This document shows, piece after piece, positions 1 to 9,128 of a stretch of DNA of 64,000 nucleotides. Origin of the DNA: Pseudomonas sp. P8_241 (GTDB taxonomy: Bacteria; Pseudomonadota; Gammaproteobacteria; Pseudomonadales; Pseudomonadaceae); the NCBI RefSeq assembly GCF_034008315.1, contig NZ_CP125377.1, positions 5,458,501-5,522,500 of the forward strand. Direction: 5' to 3'. The translations under genes were made by a program, and so were the position numbers. The notes beneath the pieces were generated by a model. That model made no database searches. It saw nothing but the letters and a program-made list of their open reading frames with translations, and was not told the origin of the DNA. Every line of letters starts with the position of its first letter. Position 1 is the stretch's first letter.

Positions 1-1020
1 GGCGCTCACGTTCATACCCTGACCCGTTGCGTCAGCGCGCGCCGCACCAAAGGCCTATGGCATCTGCATCTGGAGCGTGCCGACGGCAGCCTGTTTTCCA
101 TCCGCGCCAAGGCACTGGTGAACGCCGCCGGCCCATGGGTTGCCAAATTCATTCGCGACGATCTGAAGATGGAATCGCCTTACGGCATTCGCTTGATTCA
201 GGGCAGCCACCTGATCGTTCCGAAGCTGTACGAAGGCGAACACGCGCACATCCTGCAAAACGAAGATCAGCGCATCGTGTTCACCATTCCGTACTTGAAC
301 CACTTCACCCTGATCGGCACCACTGACCGCGAGTACACCGGCGATCCGGCGAAAGTGGCGATTACCGACGGCGAGACCGACTACCTGTTGAAGGTGGTCA
401 ACGCACACTTCAAAAAGCAGATCGGCCGCGACGATATCCTGCACAGCTATTCCGGCGTACGGCCGCTGTGCAACGACGAATCCGATAACCCGTCCGCCGT
501 GACCCGCGACTACACCCTCGCACTGTCCGGCGCCGGCGAAGAGGCACCTTTGTTGTCGGTGTTCGGCGGCAAGCTCACCACCTACCGCAAACTGGCCGAG
601 TCGGCGCTGACGCAACTGGCACCGTACTTCAAGCACATCCAGCCGAGCTGGACCGCCAACGCCACGCTGCCGGGCGGTGAAGACATGACCACGCCGCAAG
701 CCCTGAGCTCGCGCATTCGCGACCAGTTCGACTGGGTCCCAAGCGAAATCGCGCGCCGCTGGGCCACGACCTACGGTAGCCGCACCTGGCGCATGCTCGA
801 AGGCGTTGAGAGTCTGAGGGATCTGGGCGAACACATCGGCGGCGGTCTCTACACCCGCGAAGTCGATTACCTGTGCAGCGAAGAATGGGCCACCACCGCC
901 CACGACATCCTGTGGCGTCGCAGCAAGCTCGGTTTGTTCACCACCGCCGCGGAGCAGGAAAAACTCAAGGACTACCTGAATAAAGTCGAGCAGAACCGCA
1001 GCAAAATTCAAGCGGCCTGA
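1..1020 (+). CDS. glpD: Glycerol-3-phosphate dehydrogenase GlpD (5' end missing)
   Basis: FAD-dependent aerobic sn-glycerol-3-phosphate dehydrogenase of the inner membrane, which oxidises glycerol-3-phosphate to dihydroxyacetone phosphate and feeds electrons to quinone. The reading frame is open from base 1, so about 170 N-terminal residues, including the FAD-binding Rossmann segment, lie outside the window; 339 residues are present. Visible landmarks are NAAGPWV, the LIGTTDREYTGDP stretch, SYSGVRPLC and GGKLTTYRKLAE, all typical of GlpD, followed by the alpha-helical C-terminal domain of bacterial GlpD. The gene ends at a strong bidirectional terminator and converges with the ene-reductase gene. 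Identification is confident; the truncation is a window-edge effect. Confidence 0.95.
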   Translation, partial: GAHVHTLTRCVSARRTKGLWHLHLERADGSLFSIRAKALVNAAGPWVAKFIRDDLKMESPYGIRLIQGSHLIVPKLYEGEHAHILQNEDQRIVFTIPYLNHFTLIGTTDREYTGDPAKVAITDGETDYLLKVVNAHFKKQIGRDDILHSYSGVRPLCNDESDNPSAVTRDYTLALSGAGEEAPLLSVFGGKLTTYRKLAESALTQLAPYFKHIQPSWTANATLPGGEDMTTPQALSSRIRDQFDWVPSEIARRWATTYGSRTWRMLEGVESLRDLGEHIGGGLYTREVDYLCSEEWATTAHDILWRRSKLGLFTTAAEQEKLKDYLNKVEQNRSKIQAA

Positions 1021-1039
1021 TTGGCATTCGGCGCAAAGA

Positions 1040-1075
1040 AAAGCCCCTGCATCTCTCGATTCAGGGGCTTTTTCA
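1040..1075. terminator. Bidirectional terminator between glpD and xenA
   Basis: AAGCCCCTG pairs with CAGGGGCTT across a 12-nt loop. The hairpin is followed by T5 on the plus strand and by a T-rich run on the minus strand, so it can serve both convergent genes. Confidence 0.9.
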
Positions 1076-1086
1076 TGCCGATGGTT

Positions 1087-2193
1087 TTAGTCGCGCAGAT
1101 CCGACTCGTGGATCGGCTGCTCGCGATGGGTCGCTCGTTGGTACTGCGCCGGCCAGACCGCCTTGCGTCCGCCCAGATCGTCATCCGCATGCAGCGCCCA
1201 GTACGGATCGCGCAACAATTCACGCGCCAGGAAAATGATGTCCGCCTGACAGGTGCGCAGAATGTGCTCGGCCTGGGCCGGCTCGGTAATCATGCCGACG
1301 GTGCCGGTGGCGATGCCTGACTCTTTGCGCACACGCTCGGCGAATCGGGTCTGATAGCCGGGGCCTGTGGGGATTTCGGCGTTCACCGCTGTGCCACCCG
1401 AAGAAACATCGATCAAATCCACACCCAGGTTCTTGAGGCGCCGTGCCAGCTCCACGGTTTCATCCGGGTTCCAACCGTCCTCCACCCAATCGGTCGCCGA
1501 GACGCGGACAAACACCGGCAACTCTTCCGGCCACGCCGCACGCACCGCTTCGGTGACCTGGAGCACTAGCCGGATGCGGTTTTCGAACGAACCGCCGTAC
1601 TGATCGCGGCGTTGATTACTCAAGGGTGAAAGAAATTGATGCAACAGGTAACCGTGGGCGGCATGGACTTCGACCACCTTGAATCCTGCAGTCAGCGCGC
1701 GCTTGGCCGCTTCGACAAAGGCCTGGATGACGGTGGCGATCTCGCCTTCATCCAGCTGCTTGGGCTGGGTGTGCTGGGGATCGAAAGCAATCGGTGAAGG
1801 GCCGACCGGAACCCAGCCACCCTCGTCGGGTTTGACGCTGCCGTGCTTGCCCAGCCACGGTCTGTAAGTACTGGCCTTGCGACCGGCATGGGCCAGTTGA
1901 ATACCGGCTACGGCGCCTTGCGCCGCGATGAAGCGAGTGATGCGTTGCAAAGGCTCGATCTGTTCATCGTTCCACAGGCCAAGGTCCTGCGCGGTGATGC
2001 GCCCGTCGGCAGTGATCGCCGTGGCTTCGGTAAACACCAGCCCGGCCCCGCCGATCGCGCGGCTGCCGAGGTGGACCAGATGCCAGTCATTGGCCAGGCC
2101 GTCAACACTTGAGTATTGGCACATTGGTGAGACCGCGACACGGTTGGGAAGGGTCAATTGGCGAAGGGTATAGGGTTCAAGCAGCAGACTCAT
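1087..2193 (-). CDS. xenA: NADH:flavin oxidoreductase, XenA/YqjM-type ene-reductase
   Basis: Old yellow enzyme family FMN oxidoreductase, a TIM barrel of 368 residues. Members reduce activated C=C bonds, and the Pseudomonas XenA type also attacks nitro compounds. The N-terminus matches the XenA/YqjM class: the SPMCQYSSVDG segment places Cys25 and Tyr27 at the positions that tune the flavin in that class, and VHAAHGYLLHQFLSP supplies the substrate-binding histidine pair and the loop after it. The C-terminal part has the phosphate-binding ILRTCQADIIFLARELLRDPYW segment in two halves around residues 315-340. It is a single gene with its own terminator, and no regulator is adjacent. The physiological substrate cannot be told from sequence. 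Confidence 0.88.
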   Translation of the reverse strand: MSLLLEPYTLRQLTLPNRVAVSPMCQYSSVDGLANDWHLVHLGSRAIGGAGLVFTEATAITADGRITAQDLGLWNDEQIEPLQRITRFIAAQGAVAGIQLAHAGRKASTYRPWLGKHGSVKPDEGGWVPVGPSPIAFDPQHTQPKQLDEGEIATVIQAFVEAAKRALTAGFKVVEVHAAHGYLLHQFLSPLSNQRRDQYGGSFENRIRLVLQVTEAVRAAWPEELPVFVRVSATDWVEDGWNPDETVELARRLKNLGVDLIDVSSGGTAVNAEIPTGPGYQTRFAERVRKESGIATGTVGMITEPAQAEHILRTCQADIIFLARELLRDPYWALHADDDLGGRKAVWPAQYQRATHREQPIHESDLRD

Positions 2194-2362
2194 GGGGCAC
2201 CTCTCGAATCAGTGGGCAGGCTCCAGGGTTCTGTTTGAAAAGTCGACGAGTGACAGGAAAAAGCTACAGCACCCGCCCCCGCGGGCAAAAAATGGACAAG
2301 ACGTCACAAGGATAATCAAGCAGTGCTTAGAGCCTAGTCGACATCGGGGGATGTCGCCCCCT

Positions 2363-2463
2363 TGTAGGAGCGAGCTCGCTCGCGATGGACGACAGGACAC
2401 CGCGGTGTATCAGGTTCCCAGCGCCATCGTTCACGTCCATCGCGAGCGAGCTCGCTCCTACAG
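2363..2463. repeat. REP doublet (GAGCGAGCTCGCTCGCGATGG type)
   Basis: Two inverted copies of a REP arm, 2363-2390 and 2435-2463, face each other around a variable 45-nt centre. Each arm is itself palindromic (GAGCGAGCTCGCTC). It lies in the 278-bp gap between recJ and xenA; no gene is seen there. Confidence 0.85.
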
Positions 2464-2471
2464 GTGTGGGG

Positions 2472-4181
2472 TCAACGCGGTTCGATGTGGGCAATCATCA
2501 GTTGAACCGTCTCGTTCCCACGAAACTCGTTGAGGTCGAGCTTATAGGCCAGTTCTACCCATTTGATCGTTGGATTGGGCCAGATGTCGCGGTCGATCCC
2601 GAAGGCAATGCCATCGAGTTTGACCGAGCCGCACTCGCTCTTCAGCACGACTTTAAGATGCCGTTCACCGACAACGCGCTGCTCGACCAACTGGAACACA
2701 CCGTGAAACAACGGTTCAGGAAAATGCTGGCCCCAAGGACCCGCATGGCGCAGGGCGCGGGCCAGTTCCAGGTGAAACTCTTCCACCGCCAGCGTGCCGT
2801 CCGACAGCAAGCGCCCGGTCAGGTCTTCTTCGCGCAGTTGCCGACGCACTTCAGCATCAAAGGCTTCGGCGAACAGCGGAAAATTCGCTTCCGGTAGTGT
2901 CAGGCCGGCCGCCATCGCATGACCACCGTATTTGGTGATCAGGTTCGGATGCTGCGCCGCCACCACGCTCAGGGCATCACGAATGTGAAAGCCCTGGACC
3001 GAACGTCCCGAGCCCTTGAGCAAGCCATCGCCAGCATCGGCGAAGGCAATGGTCGGTCGGAAGTAACGCTCTTTCATGCGCGACGCGAGGATGCCGATGA
3101 CGCCCTGATGCCACTCGGGATCGAACAGACACAAACCGAACGGCATCGATTCCACCGGCAAATCCTTGAGCTGCGCCAGCGCCTCACGCTGCATGCCTTG
3201 CTCGATGGATTTGCGGTCCTGGTTCATGCCATCCAGTTGAGCCGCCATTTCGCGTGCCAGCCCGGCGTCGTCGGTCAGCAGGCATTCGATGCCCAGGCTC
3301 ATGTCATCCAGTCGCCCCGCCGCGTTCAGGCGCGGGCCGACGATGAAGCCCAGGTCGGTCGAAGTGATGCGCGTGTGGTCACGCTTGGCCACTTCGAGGA
3401 TCGCCTTGATCCCCGGCCGGGCACGTCCAGCACGAATGCGCTCCAGGCCCTGATGCACCAGAATCCGGTTGTTGGCATCCAGTGGAACCACGTCGGCGAC
3501 GCTGCCCAAAGCCACCAGATCAAGCAATTCGCCGATGTTCGGCTGCGGCGTGTTCGCGTACCAGCCGAGCTCGCGCAATCGCGCACGCAAGGCCATCAGC
3601 ACATAGAAAATCACCCCGACACCCGCCAGCGCCTTGCTCGGGAACTCGCAGCCGGGCTGATTCGGATTGACGATGGCATCGGCCAGAGGCAGTTCGTCAC
3701 CGGGCAAGTGGTGATCGGTGACCAGTACACTGAGCCCGGCCTGCTTCGCCGCCGCTACACCCTCGACACTGGAGATGCCGTTGTCCACGGTGATCAGCAA
3801 CTGAGGCTGACGTTCCAGCGCCACGGCAACGATCTCCGGTGTCAGGCCGTAGCCGTAATCGAAGCGATTCGGGACCAGGTAATCGACATGCGCCGCACCC
3901 AGCAAGCGCAAACCCAAGGTCCCCACGGTACTGGCCGTGGCGCCGTCGGCGTCGAAGTCGCCAACGATCAGGATCCGCTGACGCTGCTCGAGCGCAATCA
4001 CCAGCAAATCCACCGCCGCCTCGATGCCCTTGAGCTTCTGGAACGGAATCAGTCGCGCCAGGCTCTTGTCCAGTTCGGCTTCAGACTGCACGCCCCGCGC
4101 GGCATACAGGCGGGTCAGCAGCGGCGGAATATCACCGAGAAATGGCAGGGTGTCGGGCAGCAGGCGGGGTTCGATGCGCAT
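2472..4181 (-). CDS. recJ: Single-stranded-DNA-specific 5'-3' exonuclease RecJ
   Basis: Cytoplasmic DHH-family nuclease used in RecFOR recombination, mismatch repair and base excision repair. The length of 569 residues fits gammaproteobacterial RecJ. The DHH core is visible: DFDADGATA near residue 77 and VTDHHLPG near residue 155 provide the metal-binding aspartates and histidines, and a DHHA1 domain follows with the GGHAMAAGLTL glycine-rich motif near residue 395. The remaining C-terminus is the OB-fold part. The ATG is preceded by only a weak Shine-Dalgarno. yaeQ lies upstream on the same strand with a gap of about 57 bp, so the two may be cotranscribed. Confidence 0.96.
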   Translation of the reverse strand: MRIEPRLLPDTLPFLGDIPPLLTRLYAARGVQSEAELDKSLARLIPFQKLKGIEAAVDLLVIALEQRQRILIVGDFDADGATASTVGTLGLRLLGAAHVDYLVPNRFDYGYGLTPEIVAVALERQPQLLITVDNGISSVEGVAAAKQAGLSVLVTDHHLPGDELPLADAIVNPNQPGCEFPSKALAGVGVIFYVLMALRARLRELGWYANTPQPNIGELLDLVALGSVADVVPLDANNRILVHQGLERIRAGRARPGIKAILEVAKRDHTRITSTDLGFIVGPRLNAAGRLDDMSLGIECLLTDDAGLAREMAAQLDGMNQDRKSIEQGMQREALAQLKDLPVESMPFGLCLFDPEWHQGVIGILASRMKERYFRPTIAFADAGDGLLKGSGRSVQGFHIRDALSVVAAQHPNLITKYGGHAMAAGLTLPEANFPLFAEAFDAEVRRQLREEDLTGRLLSDGTLAVEEFHLELARALRHAGPWGQHFPEPLFHGVFQLVEQRVVGERHLKVVLKSECGSVKLDGIAFGIDRDIWPNPTIKWVELAYKLDLNEFRGNETVQLMIAHIEPR

Positions 4182-4238
4182 GGGGTGACAGGGGCTTCTC
4201 TTGATTAGGTAGGGTAAAACCGGATGAGCGGCGAGGGA

Positions 4239-4781
4239 TCAGCCGCGCTCACCCGACAACCATTGCAACTGGACTTCATGCTGACCACGGTCGTCGGTGA
4301 CGAAAATCGTCCCTTCGCTGATCATCACATCCCACTTGATCACGCGAGGCATGTCTTTGGCCAGGGTCTCCAGGACTTCCTGAGGGACTGCCGCAATATG
4401 AACGTTTTTCAGATTCTTGATCGCCGGGATTACCTTGCCTTCCCAGACGCGCAAACTGCCGTAGGCCAGCAGGCTGGTGCGCTCAGTGCGGCGCGAGCAC
4501 CAGGTCAGGCGATCGGCATCGGGTTGGCCGACTTCGATCCAGTGCAGGACACGGTCATCCAGGCTTTTTTCCCACAGGGCCGGTTCATCCACTTCTGACA
4601 GACCACGGCCAAAAGACAGCTGTTCGTTGTACCAGAGGGCGTAGGCCAGCAGGCGCACGGTCATGCGTTCTTCGGTTTCCGAAGGATGTCGGGCGATGGT
4701 CTGCTTGACGCTCTCGTAGACGCTGCGGTCGAGGTCGGTGAGGTTCAATTCAAACTTGTAGGTCGTGGACGGCTGGGCCAT
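4239..4781 (-). CDS. yaeQ: YaeQ family protein
   Basis: 180-residue protein of the YaeQ family, whose fold is related to PD-(D/E)XK nucleases; the cellular role is not established. It begins MAQPSTTYKFELNLTDLDR and contains the family segments RHPSETEERMTVRLLAYALW and WIEVGQPDADRL. The start at 4781 was preferred over an upstream in-frame codon at 4841 because the 20 extra residues are not family-like. It ends with a short LSGERG tail. The gene diverges from the CoA-transferase gene and runs toward recJ. Confidence 0.88.
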   Translation of the reverse strand: MAQPSTTYKFELNLTDLDRSVYESVKQTIARHPSETEERMTVRLLAYALWYNEQLSFGRGLSEVDEPALWEKSLDDRVLHWIEVGQPDADRLTWCSRRTERTSLLAYGSLRVWEGKVIPAIKNLKNVHIAAVPQEVLETLAKDMPRVIKWDVMISEGTIFVTDDRGQHEVQLQWLSGERG

Positions 4782-4928
4782 GAACGGGCTTCTTGATACG
4801 GGGAAAGGCGGCAAGTCTAACCGATGCGGCAAGCATTCCACGAATAGATGGCGATCAACCTTGGGCGCCTGACAGTCGGCTATGTTAAAACGCTGTACTC
4901 GCTCAACCTTTGTCCTACAGGAACCAGC

Positions 4929-6128
4929 ATGCCGCTCACCGCCAAACCGCTCTCAGGTCTGAAAGTCATCGAATTGGGGACACTGATCGCCGGTCCCTTT
5001 GCGTCGCGGATTTGCGCTGAATTCGGCGCCGATGTGATCAAGATCGAATCCCCGGATGGCGGCGATCCGCTGCGAAAATGGCGCAAGCTGTATGAAGGCA
5101 CTTCGTTGTGGTGGTTCGTTCAGGCACGCAACAAAAAGTCCCTGACCCTGAACTTGAAGCATCCGGAAGGCTTGGCGATTCTGAAAAAGCTGCTGGGCGA
5201 AGCGGACATCCTGATCGAGAATTTTCGCCCTGGTGTACTGGAAAAACTCGGTCTGGGCTGGGAGGTCCTGCACGCGTTGAACCCGAAACTGGTCATGGTG
5301 CGGCTCTCGGGATTCGGCCAGACCGGCCCGATGAAAGACCAGCCAGGCTTTGGCGCCGTCGGTGAATCCATGGGCGGCCTGCGCTATATCACCGGTTTCG
5401 AGGACCGACCACCGGTGCGCACCGGTATTTCCATCGGGGACTCGATAGCCGCACTGTGGGGCGTGATCGGGGCGCTGATGGCCTTGCGTCATCGAGAAGT
5501 CAACGGTGGCCAAGGCCAGGTGGTCGATGTGGCGCTGTATGAAGCGATCTTCGCCATGATGGAAAGCATGGTCCCGGAGTTCGACGTATTCGGCTTCATC
5601 CGCGAGCGCACTGGCAATATCATGCCCGGCATCACTCCGTCTTCGATTCACACCAGCGCTGACGGCAAGCACGTGCAGATCGGCGCGAACGGCGACGCGA
5701 TCTTCAAACGCTTCATGCTGATCATTGGCCGCGAAGACTTGGCCAACGACCCGACACTGGCCAGCAACGATGGCCGTGACAAACGTCGCGACGAGCTTTA
5801 CGGCGTCATTGATCGCTGGGTTAACTCGCTCCCCCTGGACAGCGTCATCGAACGCTTGAATCAGGCTGACGTTCCCGCCAGTCGGATCTTCAGCGCCGAA
5901 GACATGTTCAGTGATCCGCAATACCTTGCCCGGGAAATGTTCCTGCAGGCCAAGCTGCCGGATGGCAAAGATTTCAAGATGCCGGGCATTGTGCCGAAAC
6001 TCTCTGAGACACCCGGTGATTGTGAATGGGTCGGGCCACAACTGGGCGAGCACAACGCGCAGGTACTCCAGGAACTTGGCTATGACGCGTCGCAGATCAT
6101 ACAACTGCGCAAAGACGGGGCCATTTGA
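4929..6128 (+). CDS. CaiB/BaiF family (class III) CoA-transferase
   Basis: Class III acyl-CoA transferase of 399 residues that would move CoA between carboxylic acids by way of an aspartyl-anhydride intermediate. Family features are the start PLSGLKVIELGTLIAGPF, the LNLKHPEGLAILKKLL and ENFRPGVLEKLGLG segments, RLSGFGQTGP, and GAVGESMGGLRYITG, where the catalytic Asp region lies. The ATG at 4929 follows CAGGAACC; an upstream in-frame start at 4848 would add 27 non-conserved residues. The substrate cannot be assigned, as no acyl-CoA synthetase or dehydrogenase is adjacent. A periplasmic protein gene follows 58 bp downstream. Confidence 0.88.
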   Translation: MPLTAKPLSGLKVIELGTLIAGPFASRICAEFGADVIKIESPDGGDPLRKWRKLYEGTSLWWFVQARNKKSLTLNLKHPEGLAILKKLLGEADILIENFRPGVLEKLGLGWEVLHALNPKLVMVRLSGFGQTGPMKDQPGFGAVGESMGGLRYITGFEDRPPVRTGISIGDSIAALWGVIGALMALRHREVNGGQGQVVDVALYEAIFAMMESMVPEFDVFGFIRERTGNIMPGITPSSIHTSADGKHVQIGANGDAIFKRFMLIIGREDLANDPTLASNDGRDKRRDELYGVIDRWVNSLPLDSVIERLNQADVPASRIFSAEDMFSDPQYLAREMFLQAKLPDGKDFKMPGIVPKLSETPGDCEWVGPQLGEHNAQVLQELGYDASQIIQLRKDGAI

Positions 6129-6186
6129 GCCCAAGCGCTGGCTTGCGCGAGTCCTCAAGCACTGCCGGTGGCAAAACGGGCGGGCA

Positions 6187-7050
6187 TTGCGCGCTATTGC
6201 GGGCGCACTGCTGATCGCAGCCATTGCTCCTTCGGCGTTCGCGCAGTCCAAGGAAACCCTGATCTGGCTCAAGCGCGACTTGCCACCGCTGTTCATATTC
6301 GATGGGCCTAAAAAAGGTCTGGGGATCATCGATCAACTGTTAACAACACTGATCGCCGACATGCCTCAGTACCAGCACAGCGTGATGAAGGTCAATCGAG
6401 CCCGCGGATTGCAAATGCTTCATGAGTCATCCCTCACCTGCGATGCCGCGCTGAACTGGAGCAAGGAACGCGAAACCTGGATCGCGTTTTCCATCCCGGT
6501 CTTTCGCGCCATGAGTAACGGCCTGGCCGTGCGACGCGCTGATCGAGAAGTGCTGGCGCCTTTCATCAAGGACAACGAGGTGGACCTTTCCGCGCTTTTG
6601 GCGACCGGCACCGTCACCCTGGGAGTTGTTGCCGAGCGCAACTACGGCGAGTACCTCGATGCACTGCTCAAACAGGCCCCGAGCCAGGTGCTGACGCTCC
6701 ACTACGGCAACGACGCACTGGGCAGCCTCTTGCAGATGCAACGCCTGGGTCGTTTGCAATTGCTGCTGGGTTATCGTCCGGAGATCCGCTACCAGGCGCA
6801 GCAGCAAGAAATCGCGGAGGATGAGTTGCTGTTCTATCCGATTCGCGGCACGGGCAAGTATCTGTCTGGCTACATCGGCTGTACCGACACGCCGCAGGGC
6901 CGCGAGGCGATTATCGAGATCAATCGACTGCTACGCGCCTTGCCTCGAGATCAATTGAGCGAGGCTTATGCAGCCTGGCTCGACCCGCAAAGCCGCCGTG
7001 AGTACCTCGACGCTGCCAAGGCGTTTTTTGAGCAGCAGGCCGGACATTGA
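6187..7050 (+). CDS. Periplasmic solute-binding-like protein (TIGR02285-like)
   Basis: Predicted exported protein of about 287 residues with the fold of family 3 solute-binding proteins; it resembles the TIGR02285 family, which has no assigned ligand. The frame stays open back into the CoA-transferase gene, but there is no ATG near the signal peptide. The best start is a TTG at 6187, giving LRAIAGALLIAAIAPSAFA as the signal peptide with cleavage before QSKETLIWLKRDLPP. Conserved pieces include MKVNRARGLQMLHES, CDAALNWSKERE and a C-terminal IGCTDTPQGR. No permease or ATPase gene is near, so a sensing or redundant role is possible. The start is uncertain. Confidence 0.7.
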   Translation: MRAIAGALLIAAIAPSAFAQSKETLIWLKRDLPPLFIFDGPKKGLGIIDQLLTTLIADMPQYQHSVMKVNRARGLQMLHESSLTCDAALNWSKERETWIAFSIPVFRAMSNGLAVRRADREVLAPFIKDNEVDLSALLATGTVTLGVVAERNYGEYLDALLKQAPSQVLTLHYGNDALGSLLQMQRLGRLQLLLGYRPEIRYQAQQQEIAEDELLFYPIRGTGKYLSGYIGCTDTPQGREAIIEINRLLRALPRDQLSEAYAAWLDPQSRREYLDAAKAFFEQQAGH

Positions 7051-7068
7051 AAAATCACGGAAAAAAGA

Positions 7069-7101
7069 AACCCCGAGAAGTGGGGAGACGACTCGGGGTT
7101 A
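7069..7101. terminator. Terminator between the TIGR02285-like and DUF3509 genes
   Basis: AACCCCGAG and CTCGGGGTT form a 9-bp stem. The minus-strand side continues into a T-rich run, so it best serves the DUF3509 gene; it may also stop plus-strand transcription. Confidence 0.75.
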
Positions 7102-7219
7102 AACGTGGCCTACATAAAGACCCGTAGCAGCAAGATACAAGCACCGGAGCACAATGCTTGATCCTGTTGTTACAAGCTCTGACTGGCATGGGTGCAGGAA
7201 GGTTCCCGCACAAATCCCT

Positions 7220-7507
7220 TCAAACCTGGCTGGCCACCCGCTTGTCCAGGGCAGCATTGCGCAACGCCGCCATGACACAGGGCTCCAAACGTCCTTCTGC
7301 GATCAGCACGTCGCGATGCAAACCATCAACCACATCCGTCAACAAACGCTTGTCATTCAACTGAGCCTGATTGAACGCTCGCTCGACGACTGTGGCGCCA
7401 ATCGAATTCTTCAAGGTCACCAGGCAATCGCCATGACCACCTGAAGGGGTCAATGTAACTTGATACGGGCTCAGCGCCTCACCGAGCAATAGACTGATAC
7501 TTTCCAT
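7220..7507 (-). CDS. DUF3509-type small protein
   Basis: 95-residue soluble protein resembling the Pseudomonas DUF3509 family, of unknown function. The pattern is LLGEALSPYQVTLTPSG, then a VTLKN strand, RAFNQAQLNDKRLLTDVVDGLHRD, and a C-terminal helix EPCVMAALRNAALDKR. The ATG at 7507 is preceded by GGAGA at good spacing; a GTG at 7519 is possible but would overlap that ribosome site. It lies alone between a terminator and the sensor-like gene, on the same strand as the latter with a 160-bp gap. Confidence 0.7.
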   Translation of the reverse strand: MESISLLLGEALSPYQVTLTPSGGHGDCLVTLKNSIGATVVERAFNQAQLNDKRLLTDVVDGLHRDVLIAEGRLEPCVMAALRNAALDKRVASQV

Positions 7508-7669
7508 CCCGATCTCCACTCAATAGTCCGAAACAACGTGCCTTGGGCGTGTCTGCAATAAATGACCACGGGCCCGAGAAGAAAGTTCTGGAGGCTGATT
7601 GCAGGGTGTACCTGCAAATCAGGTCAAATGAGCATGCACGGCCAACATGACAGAGAAAAAACGTTGGCT

Positions 7670-9010
7670 TCACGCCTGTCGGTTTCGACGATCGATTTCA
7701 GCCCAACCACCCAGTAATCCTCGTAAATGGCCGTCTGCACCGTAAAACGGCACAGTCCACTGATAGACGTCCCGGATACCGTCCTTGAATCTCAACTGCC
7801 GCTCACTGAAACGCGTCCTTCGCGTTTCCAGCTGGCTCATGAATTCGGCATGCAAGAGTTCGGCGGTGCGTTTGGGCATGACATCGACCTCAATCAACTG
7901 TCGCCCCTGAACCTGATCAAATCGGGTCGACAAAGCCTCCTCATAACTTTTGTTACACATGACCAGGCGCCCTTGCAGATCACGAACGAACATCGGGTCG
8001 GGCATGGCGTCCAGCAATGCATGCTGGAAGGCCAGCTGATCGCTGAGGCTCTTTTCGGCCTCAAACCTCTGCCTGACCAGCACCGCCAACCGCCGGTTCC
8101 ACAGCAATGACAACAGACTGAACAAACCAACGACCACAATTCCAGCGCAGAACCACTGATCCAGTCTTTGCCAGAAACCTGGTGCTCGGGACGCAACCGC
8201 GCCACTGAACCACTTCAGGCGCATGGCACGCAGGTCCTCTGGAGGAAAAGCATTCAGGGCCTTGTTCAGAATGCTCAGCAATTGCGGCTGCCCTTTGCGT
8301 ACCGACATGTAATCTGCGTCCCATTTGCCCGGCACGACAGCCCCGACTTGCAGCCGTCCGGACGGATAGAGTTGCGCGCCAATTTCATTGTCGATGGTGG
8401 CGTAGGCGTCACCGCTTTCAACCCAGGCTCGCGCCTCGGCGTTGGTTTTCACCGTTCGCAACTCAATGGACGGGTAGTCGCGGCGAATCACTGCTTCCAG
8501 TGCATGCCGGGCCGGCAGCACCAGCACCCGTTTCGCCAGTTCGTCCAGCGATTGCACCTGGGGCGCCCCGACTCGTCCGACAAATATCCAGCCAGCGCCA
8601 CCAAACGCATGACTGAAATCCAGAAACACTTTGCGCTCATCGTTCATCGACAGCATTGAACTCAAGTCGGCTCTACCGCCTTCCAGTTTCACCAGCATCT
8701 GATCGGTCGAAAACGACTCTTCGAAAACAAACTGCAATCCCGTCATCACACTGATGCGCTTGAGCACATCGAAATGAAAGCCGCTCCAGCGGCCATGTTT
8801 GTCCTTGAACAGGTACAACGGATAATCCAGCGCCGTGACGACGACGCGCGGGTGAGTGGCGATCCACTGCAGTTCCTGCGCATTCAGCGCGAGCGTCGAA
8901 CCGTGCTCAGGGATGACCATCGGCGCCGCAACGCCCATTTGGCTGATGCCCATGGTTGCAAGCAGCAACAGCCAACACCCAACCGGTTTGAACCCATTTG
9001 AAAACAGCAT
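7670..9010 (-). CDS. BvgS/EvgS-like sensor without kinase domain (signal peptide, SBP domain, TM, PAS)
   Basis: 446-residue protein. In order: a signal peptide (about residues 1-29), one family 3 solute-binding (Venus flytrap) domain (about 35-260, containing YPLYLFKDKHGRWSGFHFDV), a transmembrane helix (about 275-300, AGIVVVGLFSLLSLLW), a short linker helix, and a PAS domain (about 320-440, LLDAMPDPMFVRDLQGRL). This is the sensory half of a BvgS/EvgS-type hybrid kinase, with one flytrap domain instead of two. It stops at GGWAEIDRRNRQA, where a histidine kinase linker would normally begin. No HisKA or HATPase remnant is visible in any frame of the 160 bp downstream. The start at 9010 has AAGGA upstream. 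It may be a truncated gene or a protein that signals through a partner. Confidence 0.75.
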   Translation of the reverse strand: MLFSNGFKPVGCWLLLLATMGISQMGVAAPMVIPEHGSTLALNAQELQWIATHPRVVVTALDYPLYLFKDKHGRWSGFHFDVLKRISVMTGLQFVFEESFSTDQMLVKLEGGRADLSSMLSMNDERKVFLDFSHAFGGAGWIFVGRVGAPQVQSLDELAKRVLVLPARHALEAVIRRDYPSIELRTVKTNAEARAWVESGDAYATIDNEIGAQLYPSGRLQVGAVVPGKWDADYMSVRKGQPQLLSILNKALNAFPPEDLRAMRLKWFSGAVASRAPGFWQRLDQWFCAGIVVVGLFSLLSLLWNRRLAVLVRQRFEAEKSLSDQLAFQHALLDAMPDPMFVRDLQGRLVMCNKSYEEALSTRFDQVQGRQLIEVDVMPKRTAELLHAEFMSQLETRRTRFSERQLRFKDGIRDVYQWTVPFYGADGHLRGLLGGWAEIDRRNRQA

Positions 9011-9080
9011 TGCCACATCCTTCGTGATTCGCTCGCCCTTCCTTTCTGGGCGACAACACGACAAGTGTGCATGCAGAAAT

Positions 9081-9107
9081 GAAAAAGCCCGTCAGGAGAC
9101 GGGCTTC
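9081..9107 (-). terminator. thrC terminator
   Basis: AAGCCCGTC pairs with GACGGGCTT around a 4-nt loop, followed on the minus strand by T5. It lies 22 bp after the thrC stop. Confidence 0.88.
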
Positions 9108-9128
9108 AAAATGTGACAGCTTTAGACG

